From Xylogone sp. PMI_703 (lineage: Eukaryota > Ascomycota > Leotiomycetes), in NCBI GenBank assembly GCA_021399445.1, contig JAJTUQ010000006.1, positions 1,550,001-1,614,000 on the forward strand: a stretch of 64,000 nucleotides of DNA, in the 5' to 3' direction. Each line of letters begins with the position of its first letter. The first letter of the stretch is position 1. The position numbers were made by a program, and so were the translations under genes. Of the stretch, positions 34,803-46,845 are shown piece after piece. The notes beneath the pieces are model-generated. The model was not told the DNA's origin. It worked only from the letters and a program-made list of their open reading frames with translations, and searched no databases.

Positions 34803-36220
34803 TCATAACCTACTTATTATCTGCCAAGTGCGCTGGGGATAGTAAAGAGTCAGCTGACCTGTTTTGAGGTCTCTGACCAAGGTTGGATCACCACAGGCTG
34901 CCTTGGAGTATTTAACCGTGGTGATTGTGCCTCTATCGTCCGTCACCAACAACTCTAGTCGGGACTCATTACTATCACGATAAGCCACGCAATACTGGTC
35001 ATTATACACCGCCGCAGACAGATTCGAGGCAGCTCTGTAACCTGGAAAGTAGACAGCCTCGAAGACAGATTTCCGGTTGAGCAAGTCATTGATAGTGAGA
35101 ATGACTCGATGGAGCGCGAGGTCTTCGGTTTTATACCACCAGATGAGCTTGTCCAACGCAGGTGTAGCTGACAAGGCTTGGGGTCTGAGGATAAGCCTTG
35201 ATATTGGCATCTGAGCTATGCTATAGTGAAACCGTAGGTCTGCCAAAGTGGAAGTATACGAAGTAAGTGTCCAGGGCACAGAGAGCCGGACTGAAGTCGG
35301 TCACAACATGTTCCAAACCAAGTTGTTTTCCATGGCGAGTTGAGGAGGGATGATAGCGCGTAGACCTGGTTGTTTGTCCCTGTATAGGCGATGCACCTGG
35401 ATATTCCATTGCCCTGGACTGCCACCGCCGGTCGAAGGGGCGTCAGATGGTCTTCAATTACTGTCGGGGAAGTATCTAGATCATCCGTCCAGACCAACTG
35501 CTGGGTGTTGGGGTGGCTATAATAAATGCGGTTGCTAATAAACTCTACCGCGACACCGTCGATGATCTGCGACTTGGTAAGAGTATTCTGCCCGGCCCAC
35601 TGATCAGTTCTGTCGGTGGTAAGCTTGGGGATGAGGGCCTGATCCAGGTTGTCCGCCGCAGAATCCCGCCGCATCATGAGCGCGTGCTTGCCACCACCGA
35701 CGCCATCGAATTCTTTATCTGTCAGGCCAGACGGACCCCACCACATCTTCATGGACTCAAGATTCCAGCCGAGAGAGTGCCACTTGACCAGATCATTCCT
35801 ATTCCGGAAGAGCTCCAGCAGATTGGCGACTAAGCCAGAGATGAGCTCCAGATAGAGGGCGAACTACCCATATTCGCTGGCTCCCGGGAGCAATCCAATA
35901 AAGGCATCTGTGATCTTGCTGCCGGTATAGGTGGTCAAGCGGCTAGCCCAGTCGGAAATGCCCCTCAGCGTCTTCATCAAGTTAGAATACCACTCACTGT
36001 TGCTGTGATCAGCCTCCCAGCAAGTGATGTCTACGGCCCAGCAGTTTTTGACAACGCTATCAATCATCAGGCTCTCGTTCGCCGGAAAGGTTCGCTTATC
36101 ACCTGTTTTGATAGACCCAAACCCCGATGTTCTGAAGGATCTCTTATCCCATGCGTCGCCGCCAGCCGCGAAGGTCCAGTATATCTCATCTTTGCCCGCC
36201 TCGCCCAACGCTTTCAGCAT
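34803..36220 (-). pseudogene. Broken lectin-like (beta-propeller style) gene
   Basis: Coding-like minus-strand sequence runs from about 36220 to 34803 but changes state several times. The first part (to 35867) is open. An in-frame TAG at 35864-35866 follows GASEYG, after which the same frame continues convincingly (FALYLELISGLVANLLELF) to about 35300. Near 35290-35320 the best frame moves to one reading LEHVVTDFSPALCALDTYF, and near 35200-35230 to a third frame that ends at 34803 (KLIWWYKTEDL, then CVAYRDSNESRLELLV). Repeats of the type RIYYSHPNTQQLVW, CIAYTGTNNQVYALSS and YCVAYRDSN resemble propeller blades of fungal fucose-lectin-like proteins. The N-terminal unit (KDEIYWTFAAGG) is unknown to me. 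At least one stop and two frameshifts make it a probable pseudogene. Confidence 0.55.
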
Positions 36221-37860
36221 TTGAAACTGTCTGCACTGATTTTCTAATATAACGCCTTAAAATTATCGAGAAAAAGCAGACATTGTTTATAAGGATAAAG
36301 ATAATAACTTCACTTCATTTTTAATTAAAAATGGCTATTTGCCTAAAGCAACATGAAGAGGTAAAACTCCGTAATTCTATCTAGAAGTAAAGACCACGAC
36401 TAAACTATATAGCTCACCGTTCTTCATGAGCAAAGGTCAATTTCAGAAGGTAAGTTACTTACTTTCTTATAATTGATGCCAGACTAAGTATTCTAGATGT
36501 AAGAGTAAAGTAATAAAGAAGATAAAAACCGAAATATAAATATAGTTTGTATGGTCTTTTGAGTGTTTAATCTGAGCAAAGATTCGATAGGAGTAAGGAT
36601 TTATGTTAATCCGGAAGTTTTACGACGGAATGAAGGCCTTAAATTCACTAGCGACAAATGGGCTATTGTTCTCAGAAATGAGAATCCGTGAGATTCCGAT
36701 GCTTTGAAGGATGAACCGTCGACTCCTAGAAGAGATCAAAGTGAGATACTCTGGGAAATGGATAGATAGCCGAATTATTAGCAGAGGCCATCTGTGGCAC
36801 ACCTAACCTTGTATTAATGACTCACCTGCCTTATGGACACTTCAACAGGCTACCAATTATATGATTACAAAATCTAGAAAATAATATCTCTATCCATTGA
36901 TACTATATTCACTATATGGACTGCATAGTATGGAAGTAAAATTATACTCGGCAGCTATAGTGGCAATTGTAATCTTAGCGATCGTGTCTGTTAGATCCAA
37001 GTGTAATGACCAAAAGATTGGCTGGAAGCTCTTCCACCCGACGGTCATTGCGCCATCCGCTGCGGAGGTACCCGGAGCACAGGAAGGGACAGAGCGGAGA
37101 CGCCGGAGCAATGACAGTGACTCAGGGGCCTGCAAGCGGTCATTACTCAGGGGTTCGGTGGGGCCAGTCTGCCCCAACCACGTTGCAACGGCGTGCAAAG
37201 CCCGGGCCCAACAGGGGTTTCTTGGGCTCAGCCTTTTACCACGTGAGCTTCTAGTAGGCGTTATTTCTAAATACTGTTCTTCTGTATTTTTATCCATCCT
37301 GTTCAGGGTGAAGTTCTACAATCTTCCATAGTTCCATCCCATTTAGCTACCTTGAACGATCAATCCTCGAGTCAGCAGGACAGCCCAAGATGCTAGCCAG
37401 CGCAGTCAATCACCCATCGCGACGCTGACTGCAGACATCACACGACAGGGCTGGATGAACCAGGGAGTACGCAGGACGGGATGGAAAATGTTGGTTCCAG
37501 CAAACTTTCTGAGGAACCAACACGGGCATAAGACGCCGGCTATAACACCCCCATGGAAGGGCAGGCCGTGACCTGCCAAATTCATGTATACAGGCAATGC
37601 TGCTGAAAGCCACACTCCAAACTCAGGGGACACGAGGCAGAACTGCTTCGTTCCCAGCCTTCAATAATGGAACATACGGGGATATGCCTGGTAAAGAGGT
37701 CCACAGTGAATTTAGCACAGCATAGGTTCTGATTGTACGTCTGTGCTAGGCCTGAAGTAGCACTCAGTAGCTAGGATGGATCGAGAGGTTTATAAGTACA
37801 GCCTGTTGTCAACGACCCCATTAGCTATTTTACACCAACGGATCGTCAACATCTTTTGAA
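36221..37860. other. Intergenic region with a GC-rich island (about 37010-37250)
   Basis: The island at 37010-37250 is G/C-rich between A/T-rich flanks and has open frames on both strands without motifs, so it looks like repeat or old transposon DNA rather than a gene. The part just before 37861 should hold the promoter of the T5orf172 gene. Nothing else is supported. Confidence 0.35.
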
Positions 37861-39765
37861 ATGCCTACCATGTATATCACAGACTCGGAAAGCCCGTTGA
37901 ACAACACCAATGGCACCGCAGGGGGCATTCCCACGCCGCCTTCACTTATATCGGATCGCACGGTCTCGAACAAGAAGGCTGGAACCTCAAGGCTCAATAA
38001 AGTCATTGGCAGCCCACTTGAGAAACACACCCGTAACAAGGATTCTGATATATCCGTGGAGGTGATAGTGATTTCGGACGATGATCTTGATCAAACGCAC
38101 ACGCCCAGCTATCAAAGATACCCATCAATCCACCTAAGCAAACGGTTTCAAGGCCTTAGCATCGAAAACTCTCAAAATAGATCTCGAGACACCTCAATTC
38201 CAACCCGGCACACGAAAAACCGGTGCACTTCCTCAAACGGCTCCCAAACAGGTCGTCCATTACACCCCGATGATGTCTTTGACGATAGAGAAGTCGATGA
38301 TATCACGAATAAGTACGGGGGAATCAGCCTTGGTGATAATGAGGTTGCAGAAACCGACTTACCAACCAGATCGACAACGATGTCGACACCTAATGCGAGG
38401 GCTAAGCCACTCCTAAAACATCAGAAAGGGAAAATCCAAGTCTATTCATCTGCTGAGACAGATTCTGAGCAAGAAGAGAGAGAATCATCTCGACCGGTAT
38501 CGTCCCGGTCTCCCTCATCATCACGCAAGGCAAATCCGAGAAAATCCACCTCAACCATTGCTTCGGCACCTATCATTCTGATCAATAGTGACACAGATGA
38601 TTATGTCCCAAGGCATGCAACTCCACCACCAAACCTAGCCCCAGGAGCATATATAGATACACCACACCGCGTTATTCTTTCAGAAGCAAGCTCAGTTGCC
38701 AATCCTTCAACTAAACTAAAGGCTCGGGCTCGTGCGGGCCGCCGCTCTTCTAATATTACTGGCGGCGACAGCATCGGACTTAGTGTTAAGCCTACAAGAA
38801 AAAGATCTCTTTCATTGCCTGATCAGTCAGCCCAAGAAACTACAAGCGAATCTTCATCGATCGAGAACAAAGGCCAGAATAAAATATCCGAAGAGAATGC
38901 AACAGGTTCACCCCAGCCTCAGCAACAGCCCTCCATACCCGCCGATATATCCAGCTCAGAGGCAGATGAGATATCTCTGGACTGGATAGATTACAATGCC
39001 ACTAAGAAAGGGGATCCTGGAGAAGTTAACATTGGCATTATTGATTACTTGAGAGGTTTCCGTCGATCCGCGAAGAAGAGTGCAGCACATAAGGGATCGA
39101 GCAATGGTTATATCTATATTTTCACTTCCGACATGGCAGAGGGACATTGCAAAATTGGAATAACAGCCAATAGCGTTTGCAAAAGAATAAATCAATGGAG
39201 CCAATGCTCATCCAGCACTACGGAGGCTATAGATAATGAAAAGAAGCCGTTCAATCACAATAATATAGTAGAGAATCTTATACAGCGCGAATTATGGGAC
39301 GAAAGGAGAAAATTTATCTGCTCTAAATGCAAAAATCCAAAAACTCACAAGCCGGTAGCACATGGGGAGTGGTTTTGCATAGACAAGAAGCGAGCGTTAG
39401 AGATTACGCAGAGGTGGCGACGGTGGGTATGCACGAAGCCATTTGAAGATAACATGGTTCTCGGCGATCGATGGGATTGGAAGCTGAGAATGGCCGAGAA
39501 GGATCCTCGAAAAATTGACTGGGACCAATGGGTCCAGTTCACCCCATCAGACGATGCTCTATATACACAAGCCAACACGGTAATATTCACGAGGGACGTG
39601 TGGAAGGGCTTCCTGAAATTCCCAAAGATCTCTCTTAGCATAATAGCTGGAGTATGTGCGGCTTTGATGTTGTTGTATTTTATGGGATACTTGATGTATA
39701 CTTTGCTCATTTTCACGGCGGTGTTTAGTATGATGATGGTGGGATTTCGTGTATATACTACCTAG
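37861..39765 (+). CDS. T5orf172 (MUG113/GIY-YIG-related) domain protein with C-terminal membrane anchor
   Basis: Single exon, 634 residues, ATG at 37861. Residues 1-410 are low-complexity and polar. Two stretches there look like SUMO-interacting motifs: VIVISDDD (68-75) and IILINSDTDD (238-247). The T5orf172 domain occupies about 416-525: GYIYIFTSD, HCKIGIT, RINQWSQC, an ENLIQREL helix with a possible catalytic Glu471, then HGEWFCIDKKRALE. A CSKC pair at 487-490 may bind metal. This domain is related to GIY-YIG nucleases and is found in phage, bacterial and fungal (mug113) proteins. A C-terminal hydrophobic region (590-630) suggests one or two membrane helices. An anchored nuclease-like protein with SUMO-binding motifs would be unusual; activity and location are inference. 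Confidence 0.85.
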   Translation: MPTMYITDSESPLNNTNGTAGGIPTPPSLISDRTVSNKKAGTSRLNKVIGSPLEKHTRNKDSDISVEVIVISDDDLDQTHTPSYQRYPSIHLSKRFQGLSIENSQNRSRDTSIPTRHTKNRCTSSNGSQTGRPLHPDDVFDDREVDDITNKYGGISLGDNEVAETDLPTRSTTMSTPNARAKPLLKHQKGKIQVYSSAETDSEQEERESSRPVSSRSPSSSRKANPRKSTSTIASAPIILINSDTDDYVPRHATPPPNLAPGAYIDTPHRVILSEASSVANPSTKLKARARAGRRSSNITGGDSIGLSVKPTRKRSLSLPDQSAQETTSESSSIENKGQNKISEENATGSPQPQQQPSIPADISSSEADEISLDWIDYNATKKGDPGEVNIGIIDYLRGFRRSAKKSAAHKGSSNGYIYIFTSDMAEGHCKIGITANSVCKRINQWSQCSSSTTEAIDNEKKPFNHNNIVENLIQRELWDERRKFICSKCKNPKTHKPVAHGEWFCIDKKRALEITQRWRRWVCTKPFEDNMVLGDRWDWKLRMAEKDPRKIDWDQWVQFTPSDDALYTQANTVIFTRDVWKGFLKFPKISLSIIAGVCAALMLLYFMGYLMYTLLIFTAVFSMMMVGFRVYTT

Positions 39766-40078
39766 ATAGTTCGGTTTTAGAGTGTATAATAGTGTAATAG
39801 TAACACTTTACTAGAGTTGCCATTTTTTCTGAAAATTGTGGAGGCTTCTGGATTACGCTAAGCTTTCTGATGCAATTATCATTCATAACACGCGTAAGTG
39901 TAAAATTCACCGAGCTCTTGTTAGAACAACACAAGAAGGTATAAGCAGCAAGGCAACTGTGGATCTTCTTTTGTTCGGACACTTGTACTCTCCAAACAAG
40001 TATCTAGACAGCAAAGCAATGGCATCCAAAAACCTACTTTAAAATCGTACCCATCAAGAACTCCTTATCCTGGCTATC

Positions 40079-42522
40079 CTACACAAGGTCAAAGAACAAA
40101 CCTTTATCTCTCAAAAGTTGCGCTGAGGGACCAATTTTGGCAACTTTCCCATCACTCATAACCATGATCTGGTCAAACGGTGCAACAGTCCTTAAACGGT
40201 GCGCTACCACGATCAAGGTCCTACTAAACTCTGTCCTGATAGTGTCCTGTATTAACAAATCTGTCTTATTATCTATAGCCGAAGTCGCCTCATCTAAGAT
40301 AATGATCTTTGGATTTTTAATTAAGACCCGTGCGAGACGAAGCAATTGTCTCTAACCCTGTAACATATTTGTTCCGCCTGCACTGATGGGAGAGTTGAGC
40401 GTAAACAACCCGTCTTTCTCGTCACCTAATAAGTTGACACGGCGAATTACTTCAGTGAGTTTTTCTTCTAAGATCTGTTTGAAATAGTCGAGATTAGAGC
40501 GTACAGTTTCAGAAAATAGCACAGAATCTTGCGGGATAAAAGCGATTCTGGATCGTAATACTTGTAGTTTTATTGTGGATATATCAAGGCTATCAATAAG
40601 AATAGATCCATTGTGAGGTTCAAGAAGGCAGAGTAGCAAAAGAGCTAAAAATGACTTTCTGGCTCCGGTACGACTTATAATGCCAATTCGAGTACCCACT
40701 ATAACAGTAAAAGATACATCTTTCAGTACCAGTGAAAAATCAGCGGAGTAAGGAACGTCAAGATGTTTAACCTCAACTTCCCCTTTCGAAGGCCAGTCCT
40801 TTGGGGCTTCATTGCCACCTTAATCTTCCATCTTAAGCTGTGTGTACTCGATGACTTCTCTCGTGGCATCCATAAACGTTTCGAGAGCACCAAATTTATC
40901 CACAGCCTTGAATATTACCCAAGAGAAGTCCATGGAAAATGTTAAAACAAACCCTAACAGAGATGTATTAATCACGGATTTAGGCAGTAATACTATAATA
41001 CCAGTGCCTAGAGTAAATAAAATTCCCAAAAAAAGACAACTATAGACCCATTTAACGATTGAATGTCTAGAACTGTCATCTGGCTTTTGACAGTCTGTCA
41101 ATATGCTTATACATTTATTCAATGACATCTTTCACGGCACCAAAGGCTCTGATGGTTAAGATTCTAGCCGTAGTAAAAGGGAAATGTACAAAGATATTAG
41201 CGGTTAAGATTATGTCAGCACGTCTAACCATTGATCGGGCATTAAGATAACTATTAATAACTTGAGCGCACCAGAAAAGCAGATCTACAGTTAAGAAACT
41301 CATGGACATAGAGGTATACAAACTAAAAAGAGTCGACAGACTAATGTGTTATGTTTTGCCTACAGGGGAAATTACTCAAATGTAATGATTATCATAAGTC
41401 TAACAAAACAGTCCGCAAATTCGGACATACTTACAAGCACTTCGTCAACCCGCGTAATGTCAATAGTGAACTTCTTCAGCATTTCTCTAATAGGATTAGA
41501 GCCCAGCCATTGGAGTGGCATTCGAAGGATTATGAAAGTTATCTCACGGAATAGAGTCTTTGTTCCACGCACTGTGCTAGAGAAGGCATGCACATTGAAC
41601 AAGAACTTCAGGGTGATGGCTAGCAACGAGCTCAAGAGATAGAGGTAAAGTATCACACAGTAACATTATTTCCTTTCAGGTTCTCCGATTGTGCAATACC
41701 TACTTTCGGATAATGTGTTGTGTTAACTCGCCCCAGAAGCCATATCGTTAGTGAGTCTAGTAGCTGTTTGCTGACCAGGCCCAGAAGATATATCAAAAAG
41801 AAACTAAGACCTCTTGTTGCGATAAAGTATGTGGCGTATAGCTTCACATCGGTGTGTGCATGAAAGCTTTTAGCTTTTTTAGATGCAGGCTTTGTTGTAA
41901 TTTTCTTGTCATGGGGACCTTCCAGTTTCTCTTCGGCTGCCAGTTGTGGTATCCTGCCTTCTATTTCATCTATGTCTAGCTCTTCTTTAATGGATTCCAT
42001 ATCGCCAGCATAGCTGATTGTGTTATTTTCAATACGGACAATGTACATAGTCCTCAGTAAGCATAGGGACACCTAATGTGTCACCAGAATCCGTATCTGT
42101 CCCTTGCCAAGTTTTCTAGTGATTGAGTTGAATATTTCTTTTGAAACGTAAAAGTCCAGAGCTGGACAAATATTATTCAAAACCAGTAGCTGAGCATTAG
42201 AGTAGAGGGCTCTGCTTAACGCAAGTTTAACACGTTGATTTCCGTTGAGTTTGACGTTTTGTAAACTGATTTGAGTCTTGTTTCCCTTAGGTAGTACAGC
42301 TAGGTTAGGCAGGAGCGTACAAGCTATTAGAATCTTCTTATATCTCTTTTCATTAAAAGTAGAGCCAAATAGATAGCTCTTTCCTGTATATTTATTATTT
42401 AGAGCCGCAGCGAAAAACCCTAATGTCAATGGCGGAGAAGTTGTAAATAGCAGTCTTCGTATGCGGCAATTATACACTGCCTGGGACTGCTTTGTAGTGG
42501 TGCTGTCCAAGTCTGAATACAT
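40079..42522 (-). pseudogene. ABCC-type (multidrug-resistance-associated) ABC transporter relic
   Basis: Minus-strand pieces in order: end of NBD1 (42522-42073, with LSRALYSNAQLLVLNN in place of the signature/Walker B region), linker and start of TMD2 (42072-41653), TMD2 helices (41656-41372, 41321-41115, 41128-40820) and NBD2 (40699-40079). NBD2 keeps IAFIPQDSVLFSETVRSNLD, KNPKIIILDEATSAIDNKTD (Walker B and D loop) and VVAHRLRTV (H loop). Its Walker A is degraded to SRTGARKS, and a TAG interrupts the signature between NMLQG and RQLLRLAR, where these proteins normally have Gln. TMD1 and the first half of NBD1 are absent. Several frames and stops separate the pieces. C-to-T/G-to-A stops and A/T-rich sequence fit RIP-type decay. 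Non-functional. Confidence 0.82.
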
Positions 42523-44038
42523 ATTTATGAGAACAAAACACCTTCAAGTTACTAAAGCTAAGGACAATTATCAAGAATAATCCGAGAGCCAAAAATTACA
42601 CAGGAAGCAAAAGAACGCTGCTCATCGAAACATCAAAGGTGTCTAAGCAGGTGATATTGCAAGGGTCGTCTTCGTGTGAACACTCGGATTTCCAAATTCA
42701 TATCGCCGGCTAGCTTCAGTACGTACTGCGTTACACCAACCTTTGCGCTTATGCAAGACGTAGAATTCAGCGAAATTCCTCATTTCTGCCAATCTATTCT
42801 AAATTGAGCTTTAAGACTTTCTGCAACCCTGGAGCTCACTTCTCAAGCCTGAAAAATATTAGGGGTTGGTTAGGGTATGAAATATACGCGAGTTTTAATA
42901 ACACAACCAAGGATCGGTCATACAGTCTGCAGGCGCTCATACGGAGCTAGTGGTTGCGCTTTTTAGTAGCGAAAAAGACTGAGCTTCTCTAAATCACTAA
43001 AGGAAATGATATCGGTGAGTAATCAAGAGGGTTTAACACCAAGATTGGCGGACACCATCCAAAGTAGCTTCAGACAGTAGTCCAACGGAACTTGATGCTA
43101 TTGATGACTCAAGGCGGGGCAATCCTATGGGCCTTTACAGGGCCTCAACTAGTAGGCATTGCATTACCAAGCCTTAGAATGTTCTCATATGTTACGGTCT
43201 ACCCGTCTACCCAGACATACTCAAGTGACCCCCACAAGGCTATAACAGTAAAATAAGTTATTTAGACAAATATGGTACATGTATAAAAACAAATATAATA
43301 AACAAAAACATGTTTCTGCTTTTTAAGGAGCAGTTCAACGAGGTTCTTTTCTTATACTTAAACAAATGTAATGCATTTCAGATGCAGCCATTAAGAATAC
43401 TAGGGAGACTACTGAATTCACTGCGGTAAGTTGCATTAATGTTTAAACGTGATTCAACGACATGGTTGTCATAATTGCGATAATATTGATTAGAGGCATT
43501 CATTTCATTCTGCTGTTTGAACTTGCTTGTATCGAAATTTTAACGCGGGGTTAGTTCTTACGGATCTTTGACAAAATGGTTGAAAAGCTCAATGAGTATC
43601 TCCAAAAACAAGCTTTAATAAACTGCCAAAAATAGAACGAAGCTTGGTAGGAGTGATCTAATCTAGGAGACGATTTCTTTCGTCTCTATGGAGCGATAGA
43701 AACCCTGCATATTTTAACCTCTAATATGTTGTTTTGTGTTTTGATTTCGACCATGGTTAGTTTCATTTGTTATCATATTAGCAAAGAGGCCGGGTAAAAC
43801 TTTGGCATCAACTGATGCGAGAAGAGATTAAGATTGTGGATAAAAGCGGGATCATGGCGGCGGAAGGGAAGGTCCGCGGGACATGCAGAGGCATCAGTGC
43901 GTTATAGACCAGTCTGGTATTAAAGGCAAAAGAATATGAATTTCAATTCAGTACGCTTGAAGTAGAATTAAAGTTGGCCATAGCCAAGCTCTAGAAATTC
44001 AACATCCACCACCTTCTTTCCATCACGCAGTCGCGGAG
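42523..44038. other. Intergenic region, nothing supported
   Basis: No trace of the missing 5' half of the ABC transporter is recognised here. The sequence is moderately A/T-rich and lacks convincing open frames. Confidence 0.35.
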
Positions 44039-44342
44039 TTACATATCCATTAAACTTGAAAAGTGTGCATATGACACCTCCACATTATAATCTACCGCTT
44101 TCTTGTATAAATGACATTCCGAGCAATGACATCTAGCAACCTATGTTGTATTCTTGAAATAGAGGGAGTTGCATCGATGCAAGGGACTAGTGACGCGAAA
44201 GTGGTGATTTAGTGCTAATTCAAAAAGTCAGTCTATGGAAAACCTTGTTTGGCTAGATAGAAGAGTGTGTACTTACTCCGCAGGTGGTGCAGCCGCAGTT
44301 GTTGCATTCACCAGAGTGAGAGCAGCAGCAGCAGGGTTCCAT
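44039..44342 (-). CDS. Cysteine-rich metallothionein-like small protein
   Basis: Two exons on the minus strand: 44342-44277 (22 codons) and 44140-44039 (33 codons plus TAA), with a 136-nt intron (GTAAGT donor, ACATAG acceptor) in phase 0; 55 residues. Exon 1 reads MEPCCCCSHSGECNNCGC followed by TTCG, and exon 2 begins VARCHCSECHLYKK. Eleven cysteines, mostly in C-C and C-x-C or C-x2-C spacing, with no aromatic residues in the cysteine-rich half, are the pattern of copper- or zinc-binding metallothioneins. The predicted role is cytosolic metal binding. The splice signals and the clean Cys pattern support a real gene. The 3' end beyond LYKK is less certain, since an additional intron or alternative acceptor could shorten the tail. 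Confidence 0.55.
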
Positions 44343-46845
44343 TTTGATATGTTTATGTGTGGAAATTTGGAATATTTGAGATTCGGAGTATCTGGAAGAA
44401 AGATTTGTTGGGTTTGTGAAGAGGAGAGATGGCTCAGAGGTGGATTTTATGGAGTTTTTATAGACGATTTCGGCCTCCCCCTCTCGATCACCTACTGCCG
44501 AATCCCCCGCCGGCCTGTCTCAACTCTCAGGTCTCATAACAGAATTTGTGATGGGAATACGTAAATCTAACGCAACTAAAAGACCTCTCGAGTCTCATAT
44601 CTGCCGTTGGATCGCCCGTATCTCTCTCTCCCCCACGTAAATCTAACACCAAAAAGCAAGCACGGCAAGCATGTTGTGTTCTATTCTCATTAGTTGGTGC
44701 CGAGGGGGCGAAGGGGAAAAGTGCTAGGAGGCGTAGGCTAATATCCGCGCTAGGCTTCTGGCAGATGGAGAGATGTATGGAGATAAGAGTCGGGCAAAGA
44801 CGGCCTGGTGTCGATGTCGCCAGTGTCCCCTATCCAAGGCATAGAAAGTATCAGCATGTAGAAGTCTCTCTGCCGCTAAATCTAATTAACTTGAGACTTT
44901 AGCAGAGCAGAGATAACTCGCTAGCAACTACAATAAGCTAGAGAGGGGGTTTTCGTAAGTTCTGGCACCTAGACCAACTAAGGGGGCCGGCTATAGTCCG
45001 GAATGAGCGCCCAAAGGCACCTGATCAAATAGTCGCCGAAGTAGTGATACCAATACTGGACCCATTTTCGCGAGTATAGATGATTGGTGGGATTATGGTG
45101 ATAATCAACTTGGCCGAAAGGAATCTGTGGGGGCGCTGTCTTGGTTGTTAAAGTCAAAGAGATCGTGATGCTCAAGATCGCTCTGGAGCCCCTATTTGAA
45201 TATAAAAATTGGGGAGAAAAGCGAGACGAATAACATGACGAAAGCGCTTCAATACTCGAACAGTGTTGAATGAATTATTGAAAAGGTATAAAAGACTTGG
45301 GAAGGTAGCTGGTATTATATGTTTCAAGTCTAAGGAAGAGCAGGGGGCAACTGAGCACCCTGATGGGTACTTTTCTGCATCAACAAATAACCATCGGCAT
45401 CGTGGCCGGCTAACACTAATTTGCAACAATCTTGGCCGCCTCAATGTCACATCAGATGTTGCAGCTCATCTGTTTTTAGAAAGACGCACTGTGAACGTCT
45501 CCGGTCCTTATTCTTTCCCTTACATATCGAAAGAGCTGTGGATTCCATATGATCCGGCCAGGATGTGCCCTCAATGATCCTTACAAGACACCTTGAACAA
45601 GAGATTAAGGATAAACAATAATCATACAACAATTTTCAAACTAAATAACGATAAGTTGAATGTGTAAACTCATGAGATAGGAGCACGGATCCTTTTCTAT
45701 CTTGAAGCATGTCGACTTGTGACGTTCGCAACTAATATTACTTCAAAACCTTGCCAAATTTTCTATTCTCATATATCAAAATCATATAACTAAGGTAACC
45801 ATTACCAATAGATATTTATAATTCTGATACTAGTTTCTTTTTTCCAACTTTCGGGGGTAGGTAGTGTCATCTAAAATGTCACATGACTTGATATTTGCTG
45901 AACTGAGTGTCAGAAATTGGTGCTTATGTAATAGCCACTACGGGGCTAACCGAGCAGAGATTTAAGGGCACACAGTGTAGTATTATAGATCATCACAATT
46001 GGCGGTCAATATAGTCATCTCTCCATACATTTTATATGCACTTCAGCCTAGCCGCTGCGCCATAATCCTTGACACTGAGGTGAGGAATGTCAGCAATGGA
46101 ATATTGATTACATAATCAACAGTAACCAATCATGCAAAATAACTTTTATAGTCGTATATATTATAGAAATTATCTAAAATAACTAAACCAAACTAATAAT
46201 TGTAAATATATAAGAGTTAACAAAGTTATTTGGATGATTATTAATTATATTACTCTTATAACACCGTAGATGGATTCCAAGCTTAGGGGCTCAGATTCAG
46301 ATTTAACAAGCCGCCGTGAGTCAAAGCAAAATAATCAATGACATACCGAGTGTGGAGTTTATTAACCGAAGAAAATAGCATATATGCTCCCGCCGATGCA
46401 CCAATAATCTAGGCGATAAGTCAGCCCTCCACCAGTTTTATCACCAATTCTACTATTATAAACAACGAGACGGCAATCTGGCTGCTGTTTTGGGCAGCCG
46501 ACTTGCAAAAAAATATTGTGCGACTTTAGTAGTTCACCTCCCTCTGACTCAGGGAGATTGGTATTTGATATTAAGCTGTTTTTGGTTGTGAGTCTAAAGA
46601 ACTATGTTTTATAATTATACAGCAATTCTTACCTGCTATCTCGGAAGGTAGTTGGGGAATTTCTTATGTCAAGAAATGATATAAAGGATCTGTAAACCAT
46701 ACATGCATTAAAGTCATATGTTTGAGTCACACATGACTTTGTTTCATACTTCCTGCGATCCTTAGTCCCCGGGCGTCTCGTATACAACAACCTCGGGGCT
46801 TGGAACGTTTGCGTGGGTGGGATTGTGAACGAATGTATCACGATG
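44343..46845. other. Intergenic region, no gene I can support
   Basis: Small open frames at 44978-45175 (minus; rich in Trp/Tyr near its end) and 45172-45577 (both strands) have no known motif or convincing splice partners. 45700-46300 is A/T-rich. The promoter of the metallothionein-like gene lies just right of 44342. Confidence 0.3.

Noticed and set aside
45172..45577. 92- and 104-codon open frames on opposite strands, plus a 65-codon minus frame at 44978-45175
   Set aside because: The 65-codon frame has a Trp/Tyr-rich end that looks protein-like, but no partner exon or homologue comes to mind, so I do not call a gene.
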